A stretch of DNA of 64,000 nt from Nostoc foliaceum FACHB-393 (GTDB lineage: Bacteria; Cyanobacteriota; Cyanobacteriia; Cyanobacteriales; Nostocaceae), in contig NZ_JACJTD010000002.1 in NCBI RefSeq assembly GCF_014698505.1, positions 124,001-188,000 on the forward strand, given 5' to 3'. Within the stretch, counting starts at the first letter, position 1. Every line of letters starts with the position of its first letter. The translations under genes were made by a program, and so were the position numbers. Below, piece by piece: positions 1 to 9,118 of this stretch. The notes beneath the pieces are model-generated. The model was not told where the DNA came from, did not search any database, and worked only from the letters and a program-made list of their open reading frames with translations.

Positions 1-282
1 ACTAACACCAGTTTCTTTAGCTTTCTGGGCGATGCTAACTACTGTTTCTTTTTCTAAGAGTGCTTGCGCCTTTACCTCTGTTTTATAGCGGGAAGATTGA
101 GCACAGTAGCTGCAATCTTCTGGACAACCTCCCGTTTTAATAGATATAAGCTTACAAACTTGTATTTTTGTTGGGTCATGATATTGGCGATGCACGCTAG
201 CAGCTTGATAAATAAGCTCTAGCAATGGCGTGTTGTATATCGCCCGAATCTCTAATTCCTGCCAATCGTAGCGTATTCCCAC
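1..282 (-). CDS. bioB: Biotin synthase BioB, N-terminal part (cut by window edge)
   Basis: This is the first 94 codons of biotin synthase, a radical-SAM enzyme that inserts sulfur into dethiobiotin in the last step of biotin synthesis. The radical-SAM cysteine motif is visible as [14 protein letters not shown], preceded by [10 protein letters not shown] chose the second of two adjacent GTG codons (282) because cyanobacterial BioB proteins begin M-V-G-[IV]-R-Y-D-W; GTG at 285 is equally possible. An AAGAAGGA ribosome site lies just upstream. An in-frame stop near 364 (minus strand) bounds the gene. The rest of the gene lies to the left of the window. Confidence 0.9.
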   Translation of the reverse strand, partial: MGIRYDWQELEIRAIYNTPLLELIYQAASVHRQYHDPTKIQVCKLISIKTGGCPEDCSYCAQSSRYKTEVKAQALLEKETVVSIAQKAKETGVS

Positions 283-681
283 CACATCACTATCCTTCTT
301 GTAGACTGGGTTAAATCTTGAGCTGTCTTTTGGTTGAATTTCCGGCGGTACAGCGTTTGGGCAAAGCTATTTCATCGAAGTTATGCCGCGTACTGTCCTT
401 TATCACCCATTGGCTCTCAATCCTTTGGCTCTAGATATTAGACATCAGCTTATCAAGATTTTGGTGGAATGGCAGATTCACAGCAAAAATACTCACCCTA
501 TCTGTTGGAAGTAAAGCGGAAGAATGGCGTTTTTGGCAAAACACCCATACTTAGATCACTGATTATCGAAATTGGAACATAATAATACAGCTAATCTCAC
601 TGCTGCGAAACCGCGAGTTATGAGAGAATTTACAAAATCTAGAGAATGTTCCGGGAAGAGATCCCGTCGATGAAGTAATTT
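283..681. other. Intergenic region with possible coding remnant
   Basis: This stretch between bioB and the acetyltransferase gene holds the bioB ribosome site and no intact gene. On the plus strand a short open frame starting at the ATG at 383 (about 43 codons, ending near 514) reads like protein but I do not recognise it. No clear repeat or terminator is seen. Confidence 0.4.
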
Positions 682-1257
682 ATGATATCAGAACTGCCAC
701 TAATTACAAGCGATCGCCTGTTCTTACGAGCGGCGATCCATGAAGATATACCCCAAATTCTCAAATACTTTATTCATAACAAAACTTATCTTACTCCATT
801 CTACCCTCTTTGGGCTGATGGTTTTTTCACTGAAGAATATTGGCAGTATCAGATAGAGAATAGTTTTCTGGAATTTATTAATGGTCAATCATTAAAGCTA
901 TTTATTTTTACAAAAAAAAATCCAACCGTAATTATTGGAACTGTAAATTTTAGTAATTTTGTCCGGGGTGCCGCTCATTTTTGCTATGTGGGATATAGCC
1001 TTGCGGAAAGTAAACAAGGTAAAGGATATATGACAGAAGCTTTAAAAGCCGCAACTCAATATCTTTTTCAAGAGTCAAATTTTCATCGGGTTATGGCTAA
1101 TTATATGCCTCACAATCAGCGTAGTGGCAATGTACTCAAAAGACTCGGTTTTGTTGTTGAAGGATATGCTAGAGACTATTTGTTAATTAATGGGCAATGG
1201 GAAGATCATATTTTGACAAGTCTCATAAATCCTAATTGGCAAGCACCTCAATATTAA
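682..1257 (+). CDS. GNAT N-acetyltransferase, RimJ/RimL type
   Basis: The 191-residue protein has the layout of RimJ/RimL-like GNAT acetyltransferases, which move an acetyl group from acetyl-CoA to protein N-termini or small amines. It opens with ITSDRLFLR, has the acetyl-CoA loop KQGKGYMTEAL near residues 113-123, and ends with the RimJ-type block NQRSGNVLKRLGF followed by a DYLLINGQWEDH segment. The length is normal for the family. The ATG at 682 fits the conserved start. The substrate cannot be told from sequence. The gene stands alone, followed by a heptanucleotide repeat block. Confidence 0.85.
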   Translation: MISELPLITSDRLFLRAAIHEDIPQILKYFIHNKTYLTPFYPLWADGFFTEEYWQYQIENSFLEFINGQSLKLFIFTKKNPTVIIGTVNFSNFVRGAAHFCYVGYSLAESKQGKGYMTEALKAATQYLFQESNFHRVMANYMPHNQRSGNVLKRLGFVVEGYARDYLLINGQWEDHILTSLINPNWQAPQY

Positions 1258-1345
1258 AATAATTCGTAATGGATGATGACCCTCGATAGCAAATAACGAA
1301 GCATTAGCAACGTAGGAGCGTCATTACGAATTACGAATTACGAAG
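1258..1345. repeat. ATTCGTA/TACGAAT repeat pair with hairpin
   Basis: An inverted pair made of TTCGTAATG (about 1263) and CATTACGAA (about 1322), followed by further TACGAAT copies. The same heptad recurs near 8570, 9017, 13932, 40557 and 61320. It lies between two convergent genes. Confidence 0.7.
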
Positions 1346-2009
1346 ACTGGCGGATTTGATCCAAACTTCGGTTAAGCCAGTCTTCATACCAATTATAAAA
1401 ACTTATAGGCTGCTCTTCATCACTATCTGCATGAAAATCATCAGGGTCGGTGTCATGGAAAGCATGACAAAAACTCAAAGAAGCAGGATATATCCCATTA
1501 TCATTAGTCCGGTCATCTATCCAGATTTTTCCTGACTGCTCCCCGGTAATGACTAACATCGCATAAATTCCACAACCATAATTTGTAATGGTGAGAGTGC
1601 CCTGGATAAATTTATCATCGAAGTAGGCATCATTGTTGATAACAAAACCCGTATTATTCTTGACAATCAAATCCAAATCATTCCATGCCTCTGTTAAAGG
1701 AAATGGTTTAGAAAGAATTTCGTAGTTCTCTTGGTATAGTTTTTCTGGGGTGACATCTTCAGATTCAATTCCCGACAGTCCAGATAACCCGTATCCTGGC
1801 CCCGCACCACCATTACCAACTTCTAAGAGAAAGTTTCTATATTCACTTGGTAGCGTAATATTGTATCTAGATTCAAACGCTTGAATATCTTTGTTACTCA
1901 AGCAAGGTTTGAATTGATATTGGTGTGATTCTGAACCAAAAACCTCAAATGTAGCGTCTAAAATAGCTAATTGAGTTAACTTTTTCTTTAATTGCAAAAC
2001 TTTATCCAT
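1338..2009 (-). CDS. SMI1/KNR4 (SUKH) family protein
   Basis: The 223-residue protein carries the SMI1/KNR4 signature: IQAFESRYNITLPSEYRNFL at about residues 42-61, then LEVGNGGAGPGYGL, and an acidic C-terminal half with many Asp/Trp residues. SUKH-superfamily proteins often act as immunity proteins against polymorphic toxins, though many stand-alone members have no assigned role. No toxin gene is next to it here, so an immunity function is inference only. ATG start at 2009. It converges on the acetyltransferase and diverges from selO. Confidence 0.8.
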   Translation of the reverse strand: MDKVLQLKKKLTQLAILDATFEVFGSESHQYQFKPCLSNKDIQAFESRYNITLPSEYRNFLLEVGNGGAGPGYGLSGLSGIESEDVTPEKLYQENYEILSKPFPLTEAWNDLDLIVKNNTGFVINNDAYFDDKFIQGTLTITNYGCGIYAMLVITGEQSGKIWIDDRTNDNGIYPASLSFCHAFHDTDPDDFHADSDEEQPISFYNWYEDWLNRSLDQIRQSS

Positions 2010-2131
2010 TATGCGCTCCAGATTTTGATGGTGACGCTGCCATATTTTAGATATGGGTCGCTTTTTGCGTCTATGCTGATGCTGAAGCCAGAGGTAGTAT
2101 TAAGGGAAGAATGAATTAAGCTTTGCTCGTA

Positions 2132-3589
2132 ATGACTCTGGCCGAAACTCCAAACTACAAAAATTCTAGCAATCCTTTTCTCTCCCTCAACTACGAAAGC
2201 GCTTTAGAATCTCTAGGCGACGACTACTACGATGAGGTTGCAGCAGAGGAATTTCCTCAACACCTCCTGCGTTGGCGTAACGATGCACTACTACCCCGCT
2301 TGGGTTTAGATCCCAAAGTAGTCAAAGACGAAGATTTTATCACAGCTTTTGGCAAATTTCAGGGGCGTAAACCCTTGTTGGCACTACGTTACCACGGCTA
2401 TCAATTTGGTGAATATAACAGACAGTTAGGTGATGGTAGAGGCTTTCTCTATGGACAAGTACGTGCCAATGATGGCGAATTGTACGATTTTGGCACGAAA
2501 GGCTCTGGGAGAACGCCCTACTCCCGTGGTGGCGATGGTATGCTCACGCTCAAAGGCGGGGTGCGGGAAGTTTTGGCTGCCGAAGCACTACACCAATTGG
2601 GTGTACGTACCTCGCGCTGTCTAAGTATGATTGAAACAGGTTTACCCCTCTGGCGGGGCGATGAACCTTCGCCTACCCGCTCATGTGTGATGATTAGAAT
2701 GAGCAGTTCTCATATTCGGTTTGGCACTTTTGAGCGACTGCATTATTTCCAGCGTCCAGATTTAACTAAGAAGTTATTAGACCACGTAATTGAGCAGTAT
2801 TATCGACACTTAAGTGCTGAACAAAATAAATATGCCTTGTTTTACGCCGAATTAGTGAAACGAGTTGCAGAATTAGTAGCCCAGTGGATGGCGGCTGGCT
2901 TTTGTCATGCAGTCCTAAATACTGACAATATGTCGATTACTGGAGAGAGTTTTGACTATGGCCCTTACGCGTTTATCCCAACTTACAACCCATCCTTTAT
3001 AGCTGCATATTTTGACTATTATGGACGCTACTGTTACGGTAATCAACCAAGTATTTGTCAGTTGAATTTACAAATGCTCCAGGAACCTTTAAAGGCGATT
3101 ATCGATAAAGAGGAAATGGAAGCTGGATTAGCAATGTTTGATGAGTATTATCAAGCTGAATACAGTTCTTTGATGTTGAAGAAGTTAGGTTTTATGGAGT
3201 TGCCGCATCCAGAAGCTGAGGAACTCTTAAATCTAACGATTGAATTCTTGAAAGAGAGCCAAGTTGGTTATCACCAATTCTTTTATGAGATGGCTCGGAC
3301 TTTTTCATCTAAATGGCGAGATGAGCCAGGTTTTGTGATGAATAGTTCAGATATTGTACCAGTACCGGGTGCGTCAGGAATTTTTGATGATTGGTGCATA
3401 CTATACCATAAAATTTTGAATGATTTGGAGCGCGATCGCATCGATGTAATTGCCCAAACTCTAGCTGATCATAATCCTAAAACAGCATTATTAAGACCTG
3501 TGATTGAATCTATTTGGGAATCAATTGCTCAGGAAGATAATTGGCAACCTTTTTATGATTTAGTGCAGCAAATTCAGTCTAAAAAATAG
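2132..3589 (+). CDS. selO: Protein adenylyltransferase SelO (YdiU/UPF0061)
   Basis: SelO is a pseudokinase-fold enzyme that transfers AMP from ATP to Ser, Thr or Tyr of target proteins in redox stress. Family blocks seen here include [12 protein letters not shown], a [18 protein letters not shown] stretch with the Gly-rich loop, [14 protein letters not shown], and [11 protein letters not shown] containing the metal-binding Asn/Asp. The protein is 485 residues, the normal size. The frame stays open to a TTG at 2123 that is better spaced from the AAGGGAAGA at 2102-2110, but relatives start M-T-L-A-E, so I favour the ATG at 2132. A two-codon ATG-AAT-stop sits at 2111. Confidence 0.92.
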   Translation: MTLAETPNYKNSSNPFLSLNYESALESLGDDYYDEVAAEEFPQHLLRWRNDALLPRLGLDPKVVKDEDFITAFGKFQGRKPLLALRYHGYQFGEYNRQLGDGRGFLYGQVRANDGELYDFGTKGSGRTPYSRGGDGMLTLKGGVREVLAAEALHQLGVRTSRCLSMIETGLPLWRGDEPSPTRSCVMIRMSSSHIRFGTFERLHYFQRPDLTKKLLDHVIEQYYRHLSAEQNKYALFYAELVKRVAELVAQWMAAGFCHAVLNTDNMSITGESFDYGPYAFIPTYNPSFIAAYFDYYGRYCYGNQPSICQLNLQMLQEPLKAIIDKEEMEAGLAMFDEYYQAEYSSLMLKKLGFMELPHPEAEELLNLTIEFLKESQVGYHQFFYEMARTFSSKWRDEPGFVMNSSDIVPVPGASGIFDDWCILYHKILNDLERDRIDVIAQTLADHNPKTALLRPVIESIWESIAQEDNWQPFYDLVQQIQSKK

Positions 3590-3678
3590 TAAGATTACAG
3601 CTATTTTCTTTTTCATAGCGACAGACTGATTGAGATTAAATCTGCTGTAACTGACACGACGAATAATCTAATAAGATA

Positions 3679-3703
3679 AGAGACGTTGCAATGCAACGTC
3701 TCT
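3679..3703. repeat. Perfect inverted repeat AGAGACGTTGCA / TGCAACGTCTCT
   Basis: Two 12-base arms separated by one base. A diverged relative (TAGATAGATTGCA / TTGCAACGTATCTA) lies upstream of purA at 36648-36674, so this is a dispersed palindromic repeat rather than a gene-specific site. Confidence 0.75.
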
Positions 3704-3853
3704 ACAAGCAATGCTGAATTGTAGAAATACAGAAATCTGAATTGCGAGAAAATACGTAGGTCAGTTGTCAAATATAAAAGTAAAATTTTATCTAGTATTG
3801 GCGATTATAAATCACGACTACACAGACAAAAATCCAAAGTTTTGATGGTTGAA

Positions 3854-3895
3854 AACCCACGCTCAGAGTCATATTTGCCTCGTGGGTTATTTTTT
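3854..3895 (+). terminator. Terminator-like hairpin in selO / TIR-SLOG gap
   Basis: Stem AACCCACG / CGTGGGTT (3854-3861 and 3881-3888) with a 19-base loop, followed by ATTTTTTA. It is 265 bases after the selO stop and 100 bases before the next start, so it may end an unannotated small transcript rather than selO. Confidence 0.5.
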
Positions 3896-3990
3896 AGTCC
3901 ACGTAGTTGGACGAGAGTTTATGTAGTAGTAAATTCTATTCACTCATTGTTTCCAAACTTCTCTATAGCATCTAAGAAAATCTTAAAAAA

Positions 3991-5169
3991 ATGAATCAGA
4001 TATACATATCGTATGCATGGAAAGATAACCAGAGTGAATTAGGCAGTCAACGCGAAGAATTAGTTGATAAAATTTGTGCAGCACTTGTTTCTGAACATTA
4101 CAACTTAATTCGCGATCGCAATTACTTAACACTAGGTAAGAGTATACAGAACTTCATGCAGGAAATCGGGCGTGGTAACTATGTGATTATTGTTGTCAGC
4201 GACAAATATTTGCGTTCGGAATACTGTATGTTTGAAGCTCTTGAAATCATGAAACGCAAGGATTATGAACAAAAAGTTTTTCCAGTTGTTTTACAGGATG
4301 CCAATGTATATACCAAAGAAGGTAAGAGCGAGTACATAAAATACTGGAAGCAACAGAGAGAAAAAACCAAACAACTCATCGGTTCAGAAGTATCTTCGCA
4401 CGAACATTCAGCAATGTATGATGTGGCTGAAAAAATTATAGAAATTTCCCAAAAAATTGATGAATTCATGTTTTTTATCTCGGATAAATTAAGCATTGAT
4501 CCATCACATAACTTTAATGCATTTATCAATCAGCTTACTGATTCTATTAAAAATGATGCTGTTCAACTCAGAAGCAAAAAAAGCATTTTAGTTGCAGGCA
4601 CAGGATACTTTAATATTCCTAATGAAATCAATTGGTGCGCTCAAAAGCTTGGTGAAAAAATAGCAGGATATAACTATAACTTGATAACAGGTGGATGGGA
4701 GGGAGTAGATTATGTTGTAGCTGATAAGTTTGCTGAAAAAATCGCGCAACAAAATATCCGCTTAACCGAGAAGTTAACACACGTTGTTCCGCGAGGAAAA
4801 CAACCTGTATTTAAGGGTGGAAAAGTCGAATATACGGAGTCAGGTATTAATGAATGGCTCGATTGTTTGCGACATTCAGATTTGGTTATTCTTCTGGGGG
4901 GTGTTGGCGGAACTTATGAAACTTATCTGTATGCTAAACAAGAAAAAATTCCGGTGATTCCTATTGTATGCACTAATGGCGATGCCAAAAAAGTGTTCGA
5001 CGAAATGCTACAAAATTGGGATAGTAAACTAATGGGAAATATCTCACCGGAAAAATTCAAGTCACTGAATCAATATATCAATGATCCATCAACAGCAGAA
5101 GATGTAATAAATGATGTCATGGATATTGTTAATGAAATTATTTTTGCAAAAATGATGCTAAATCCATAA
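3991..5169 (+). CDS. TIR domain - SLOG domain fusion protein
   Basis: The first ~150 residues form a TIR domain: NQIYISYAWKD at the start (strand A), a VIIVVSDKYLRSEYCMFEAL block with Cys79 and the likely NADase catalytic Glu82, and a VFPVVL strand. Residues ~195-390 form a SLOG (Rossmann-like, LOG/DprA-related) domain with SILVAGTGYF, LITGGWEGVD (231-240) and LLGGVGGTYETY (301-312). TIR proteins of this kind cleave NAD or make cyclic ADP-ribose signals; SLOG domains bind such nucleotides, as in the Thoeris effector ThsA. A single chain with both suggests a self-contained sensor/effector. No other defence gene is next to it. AT-rich start region, ATG at 3991 without a strong ribosome site. 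Confidence 0.85.
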   Translation: MNQIYISYAWKDNQSELGSQREELVDKICAALVSEHYNLIRDRNYLTLGKSIQNFMQEIGRGNYVIIVVSDKYLRSEYCMFEALEIMKRKDYEQKVFPVVLQDANVYTKEGKSEYIKYWKQQREKTKQLIGSEVSSHEHSAMYDVAEKIIEISQKIDEFMFFISDKLSIDPSHNFNAFINQLTDSIKNDAVQLRSKKSILVAGTGYFNIPNEINWCAQKLGEKIAGYNYNLITGGWEGVDYVVADKFAEKIAQQNIRLTEKLTHVVPRGKQPVFKGGKVEYTESGINEWLDCLRHSDLVILLGGVGGTYETYLYAKQEKIPVIPIVCTNGDAKKVFDEMLQNWDSKLMGNISPEKFKSLNQYINDPSTAEDVINDVMDIVNEIIFAKMMLNP

Positions 5170-5225
5170 AGGACATTTGAAGGGTTTCTCAATCGCTAAT
5201 TTTTCCGTATGTCTAAAGTTCGGAG

Positions 5226-6950
5226 CTAACTAAATTGCTGGGCATAAAACCGCGCATAGCGACGTTCTAAGGCTAATAATTCCTCATGAGTTCCCGATTC
5301 AACAATTTGTCCCTGTTCGAGAACTAAAATGCGATCGCACCGTCTGACGGTTGATAAACGGTGAGCAATAATAAATACTGTGCGTTTTTGCATCAATCTT
5401 TCCAGCGCTTCCTGTACCAGCGCTTCTGACTCAGAATCTAATGCTGATGTCGCCTCGTCAAGAATCAAGATTTGAGGATTGAGCAGAACAGCACGAGCGA
5501 TCGCAATTCTTTGTCTTTGTCCACCTGATAAGTTTACCCCACGTTCACCCACCCAAGTCTGATAACCCTCTGGCAGTTGGCTAATAAATTGATGAGCATT
5601 AGCAATTTTCGCCGCCTCTATAACTGCTTCCATGTCAAAAACATCTTGTCCAAAAGCAATATTTTGGGCAATTGTCCCCGAAAACATGATGGTTTCTTGA
5701 GGAACAATCCCAATTTGTCGCCGTAAACTATGCAGCTTCACATCCCGAATATCAACACCGTCAATGAAGATTTGACCAGTTTCGGGGTCGTAAAAACGGG
5801 GGAGAAGATTGACAAATGTGGTTTTACCAGCGCCAGAAGCACCCACAAGAGCGATCGCTTCACCTGGTGATACCAATAAACTGATATCTTTTAATACAGG
5901 TTCTCCCGGTTTATAAGCAAAGGAAATATGACGATATTCTACTTTGCCGTTGACTGGAGGTAGAGCGATCGCATTTGTTTTTTCGATCACCGTTGGTTGA
6001 ATTGCCATCAATTCAAAAACGCGATCAACTGATGCTTCACCCTGCTTAAATTCGTTGTAGTTGTTAGTAGTATGACCAATGGGATCAATTAACAGCGCCG
6101 CCGCCGCTAGATAACTGAAAAAATTTGCCACTGTCAAGTTGTTTTGGGAAATTTGCCACGCTCCCACAATCAGTAACGATAACGCACTCAAAGCTTCCAG
6201 AAATCCGACGATGGGAATCTGAATCGCTTTGAGGCGTTCGGCTGAGTATTTTGCTTTGAGACTGCGTTCTGCTTCATGGCCAAAGCGGGCAATTTCGTAA
6301 TTTTCGGCAGCAAAAGCCTGTACCAAACGAATACCGTTGAAAACTTCCGCGAGAATGGCTGATAAACCCGACACGCGATTTTGACTTTTTAAGGAATATT
6401 TGCGTAACCGTTCACCAAACCAGCCAACTAAAATAGCCATTAGCGGTGCAACTATCACTGTTGCTAATGTCAATTGCCAATTTAGGTAAACCATGTAAAT
6501 CGGAATTGCTAGCAACTGCAAAATGCAGGGGATAAAGTCGTGAAATACTTTATTTACCACTTCGCCAACCCGGTCAACATCTTCCGTGAGGCGGTAAGAC
6601 AAATCACCTGCTTTTGCCGTCTCAAAATAGCTGAGATTTAGCTTTTGAAGATGGGCGTAGACTTGCTGGCGGAGGTTAAAAGCAACTCTTAAAGCAGCTT
6701 TTGCCATGTACATATCTTGTATAGATTGAAACAATCCTCTAACAAGAAATACTAAGGCGCAACTGCCAGTTATTTGAGCGATCGCTACTACATTACCTTG
6801 TGCAAAGGGAGTTGCCAATTTCCCGGCAAGATTGATCAACACTAATGTCGCCAGCACATATCCCAAGATACCAATAATACCCTTGGTGATGGTTTGCCAC
6901 TGGAGTCGGATATAAGGCAGCAGTTGCCAATAATTAGAACGCGTTTTCAA
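5226..6950 (-). CDS. ABC exporter, fused permease and ATPase (MsbA/HepA-like)
   Basis: A 574-residue half-transporter of the ABCB/MsbA type that would act as a homodimer in the inner membrane to flip or export lipids, glycolipids or other hydrophobic compounds. Residues 1-310 contain about six membrane spans with the usual AFNLRQQVYAHLQKLNLSYF coupling helix block. The ATPase half has Walker A GASGAGKT (370-377), a QETIMFSGTIAQNI Q-loop, LSGGQRQRIAIARA and ILILDEATSALD, then an IAHRLSTV switch histidine. All catalytic residues are present. It converges on the TIR-SLOG gene and stands alone, so substrate is unknown. Confidence 0.9.
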   Translation of the reverse strand: MKTRSNYWQLLPYIRLQWQTITKGIIGILGYVLATLVLINLAGKLATPFAQGNVVAIAQITGSCALVFLVRGLFQSIQDMYMAKAALRVAFNLRQQVYAHLQKLNLSYFETAKAGDLSYRLTEDVDRVGEVVNKVFHDFIPCILQLLAIPIYMVYLNWQLTLATVIVAPLMAILVGWFGERLRKYSLKSQNRVSGLSAILAEVFNGIRLVQAFAAENYEIARFGHEAERSLKAKYSAERLKAIQIPIVGFLEALSALSLLIVGAWQISQNNLTVANFFSYLAAAALLIDPIGHTTNNYNEFKQGEASVDRVFELMAIQPTVIEKTNAIALPPVNGKVEYRHISFAYKPGEPVLKDISLLVSPGEAIALVGASGAGKTTFVNLLPRFYDPETGQIFIDGVDIRDVKLHSLRRQIGIVPQETIMFSGTIAQNIAFGQDVFDMEAVIEAAKIANAHQFISQLPEGYQTWVGERGVNLSGGQRQRIAIARAVLLNPQILILDEATSALDSESEALVQEALERLMQKRTVFIIAHRLSTVRRCDRILVLEQGQIVESGTHEELLALERRYARFYAQQFS

Positions 6951-7222
6951 GCTTTAACGTCCACAACGATATTTTACTTTGTTTGACGCTATCAGTTTTT
7001 GGTGAGTTTCTGAACAGTTAACTAATTAGTTCCCAAAATTGGCGTTGTTGAATCACAATATATCTGGCATTTACTCCACCCAAAGAGAGCGATCGCGCTG
7101 CATTTTTAAGTTTTATTTTATACCAAACTTAAGATTTGCAAATTTGAGTTTTTTATGGATGTGATTTTACCCTATCTTAGTTCCCAGGCTACTGCCCAGG
7201 AACTAGAATAATCTTGCTGAGA

Positions 7223-7360
7223 TTAAGCGTTAGAAAACATTGTAAGCATTACTAATAGAACAAATAATGCACTTATCCAAAGAGCTAACGATCCCCAGCT
7301 AACTGAATCTTTTTGCACTTTTTGCCAGAAATTAGTAACTAAGTTATTCCGAATTGCCAT
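7223..7360 (-). CDS. 45-residue single-span membrane protein
   Basis: Reading the minus strand from an ATG at 7360 gives 45 codons ending in TAA at 7223. Residues 1-22 are polar and Lys/Gln-rich (NNLVTNFWQKVQKD), and residues ~23-41 are a strong membrane helix (SLALWISALFVLLVMLTMF). A very good ribosome site, GGAGG, sits about seven bases upstream. This supports a translated small protein, though I do not recognise a family. It is upstream of, and co-directional with, the ABC exporter, 270 bases away. Confidence 0.65.
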   Translation of the reverse strand: MAIRNNLVTNFWQKVQKDSVSWGSLALWISALFVLLVMLTMFSNA

Positions 7361-8164
7361 TTTATAACCTCCAATTTTTATTAAACTTGCACTTACTTAA
7401 TGCATTAAGCCTGCATTGAGTAAATAAAAGTTCATCTTTGGGAGAATCAGCCTTTATTTGCTGATTCCCAGAGACTAAATCAAGAGAAATTTAAATTAAT
7501 GTATGCAGCTATGCAGCGATAGCTACGACGGACCCCACCTACACATATGCGTATGTTTCAACACATTAACGTTCTTAAAAACAAACAAAAATTTACAAAA
7601 AGATATTTGTTGATGCTTAAGTTTATTTTCCCATACGTAACTGTTTACACTCCAAAAACTGGCGATTTTGAGAGAATTCTTAACGTTGACTTAACCACGT
7701 ATAAAAATACATGTTTTCAAACCAAAATCTACGTAAAAAGTGACTCATTTCACTTTCACTCATGATTTATCTAGACTTGAAAATAGACACAATCAACAAT
7801 GGTAGCGAAAAAATATTTATGCAAGTGATGAACAATCAAGAATTTAAAGCAGTTGTGTTTGAAAAACTACTATAGGACTAGTATTTGATTTTTGAAAAGA
7901 TACGTAGGGTGCGTTAGCGACAGCGTAACGCACCATTCTTAAGGCTTTGATGCGTTACGGCTTACGCCTAACACACCCTACAAATACTTAGATTTTTTCA
8001 GAAATCAAATATGATTCCTATATCCAGTATTTATGAGAGTATTAATAGTGAACAATCATGATTGGCACTTGGCGCATTAGCAACGTTAAATAAAGAGGCT
8101 GGGGGCAGGTGTGCTTCAACTCCCCTCAAAGCACTTAAAATTAAAATATTTCCTACAAAAAACT
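7361..8164. other. AT-rich gap with one MITE-like element
   Basis: Some 800 bases without a convincing gene. The open frame at 7547-7765 (72 codons) has a Lys/Phe/Thr-rich composition that follows the AT-rich DNA and no ribosome site, so I leave it out. A MITE-like repeat occupies 7871-8022. The remainder is featureless apart from the ribosome site of the small gene at its left edge. Confidence 0.5.
7871..8022. mobile_element. MITE-like element, TATAGGA...TATTTGATTT ends
   Basis: A 152-bp element with imperfect inverted ends: TATAGGACTAGTATTTGATT on the left matches the complement of the right end (TATAGGAATCATATTTGATT). Inside is a second inverted pair, GTAGGGTGCGTTAG / CTAACACACCCTAC, around a core that repeats GCGTTACG. 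Its outer ends resemble those at 22341-22448 and 26583-26674, which have different cores. No coding capacity. Confidence 0.7.
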
Positions 8165-8506
8165 ATGAAAGCTGAAGCAGAAAACCATCTCAGGCTGACT
8201 TGTGAAGTAGAAACTACCCTAAAGGTAATTGGAGGACGTTGGAAAGTTTTAATTATTAGAGAATTAATGACTGGCGTAAAACGGTTTGGTGAGTTGCAAC
8301 GGGCTTTACCTGGAGTTACGCAAAAGATGCTGACTCAGCAACTTAGAGAAATGGAAGAAGACGGCATTATTCATCGAGAAGTTTATCCCCAAATTCCACC
8401 CAAGGTAGAATATTCTCTGACACCTTTAGGAGAAACTTTGCAACCAATTCTCTATGCTATGCATGAATGGGCTGTGCAACATTTAGCTCAAACAAATAGC
8501 CATTAA
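8165..8506 (+). CDS. HxlR-family winged-helix transcription regulator
   Basis: A 113-residue DNA-binding protein of the HxlR/MarR-like group, usually small dimeric regulators responding to redox or reactive metabolites. Family blocks are [20 protein letters not shown], then [19 protein letters not shown] and [16 protein letters not shown] followed by the wing ([15 protein letters not shown]). The single Cys before the first helix is conserved in redox-responsive members. The frame is open to a GTG at 8111, but relatives start a few residues before the Cys, so I use the ATG at 8165; neither has a good ribosome site. No obvious target gene is adjacent. Confidence 0.85.
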   Translation: MKAEAENHLRLTCEVETTLKVIGGRWKVLIIRELMTGVKRFGELQRALPGVTQKMLTQQLREMEEDGIIHREVYPQIPPKVEYSLTPLGETLQPILYAMHEWAVQHLAQTNSH

Positions 8507-8582
8507 TATTGAGCATAGATAATAAATAATAATTGCTACCTTATAATTTTAGCTGGCAGATTTATCCGAATTACGAATTACT

Positions 8583-8978
8583 TTATTCGTTGTTTCGTAA
8601 ATACTCAATCGCGGCCTCTAATTTTGAGGGGTAACTTTCAGCAAACCTTTCAAACCAAAGTCCTTCGGACGACAGTGGATCTACTTTGGCTAACCATTTT
8701 TTTGCTTCCACTTTCAAAGCTTCTAGTTGTTTGGCTTTGAGTTGTTCTTGTCGAATTCGTTCTTGTTCTAGTTCTTGCTGCCTTTTTAATTCAATAGCAG
8801 CATCCTCTTCGGCAAAATCAGCCTGAACTTCTGCCAAAAGGTTATCCATAAAAGATGCCGACTTTGGCGATGCTGGAATAAACGATTTAGCTGTGGCTGA
8901 TTTTGACTGCTGTTGTTGTGGTTGTACTTCTTTGTATTCGGTTTGGAGTTCAGCTAATAGCTTATCAATGGAATCCAT
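8583..8978 (-). CDS. Small protein with duplicated D-LLAE motif, coiled coil
   Basis: A 131-residue protein I cannot assign to a named family. It carries two copies of one motif: SIDKLLAELQTEYKE (residues 3-17) and FMDNLLAEVQADFAE (about 43-57), joined by a Gln/Ser/Pro linker. After this comes a charged Glu/Arg/Gln-rich helix that should form a coiled coil (about 58-95), and a short C-terminal block with WFERFAESYPSKLEAAIEYL. It follows two tandem VWA genes on the same strand, 140 bases downstream of the nearer one, so the repeated motif could be a ligand for those domains; that is inference. Confidence 0.7.
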   Translation of the reverse strand: MDSIDKLLAELQTEYKEVQPQQQQSKSATAKSFIPASPKSASFMDNLLAEVQADFAEEDAAIELKRQQELEQERIRQEQLKAKQLEALKVEAKKWLAKVDPLSSEGLWFERFAESYPSKLEAAIEYLRNNE

Positions 8979-9118
8979 TTTTGCAATTCCTAATAAATGG
9001 TATAGCTAGTACCGCTTTGCGTAATTCGTAATGGGCTACGCCCCGCTACGCTAACGTAATTTCCACTGCATAGGGTTTTAGACATTTTCAATGCGTGGAT
9101 TATTTATGCCGAACTGTA

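Larger units (their letters stand above)
3590..3990. other. Intergenic region between selO and the TIR-SLOG gene
   Basis: About 400 bases with no open frame of note. It holds a perfect inverted repeat (3679-3703) and a terminator-like hairpin (3854-3895) far from the selO stop, described separately. The spacing leaves room for a small RNA between them. Confidence 0.5.

Noticed and set aside
7547-7765. 72-codon open frame
   Set aside because: Lys/Phe/Thr-rich composition follows the AT-rich DNA, there is no ribosome site, and nothing resembles a known domain.
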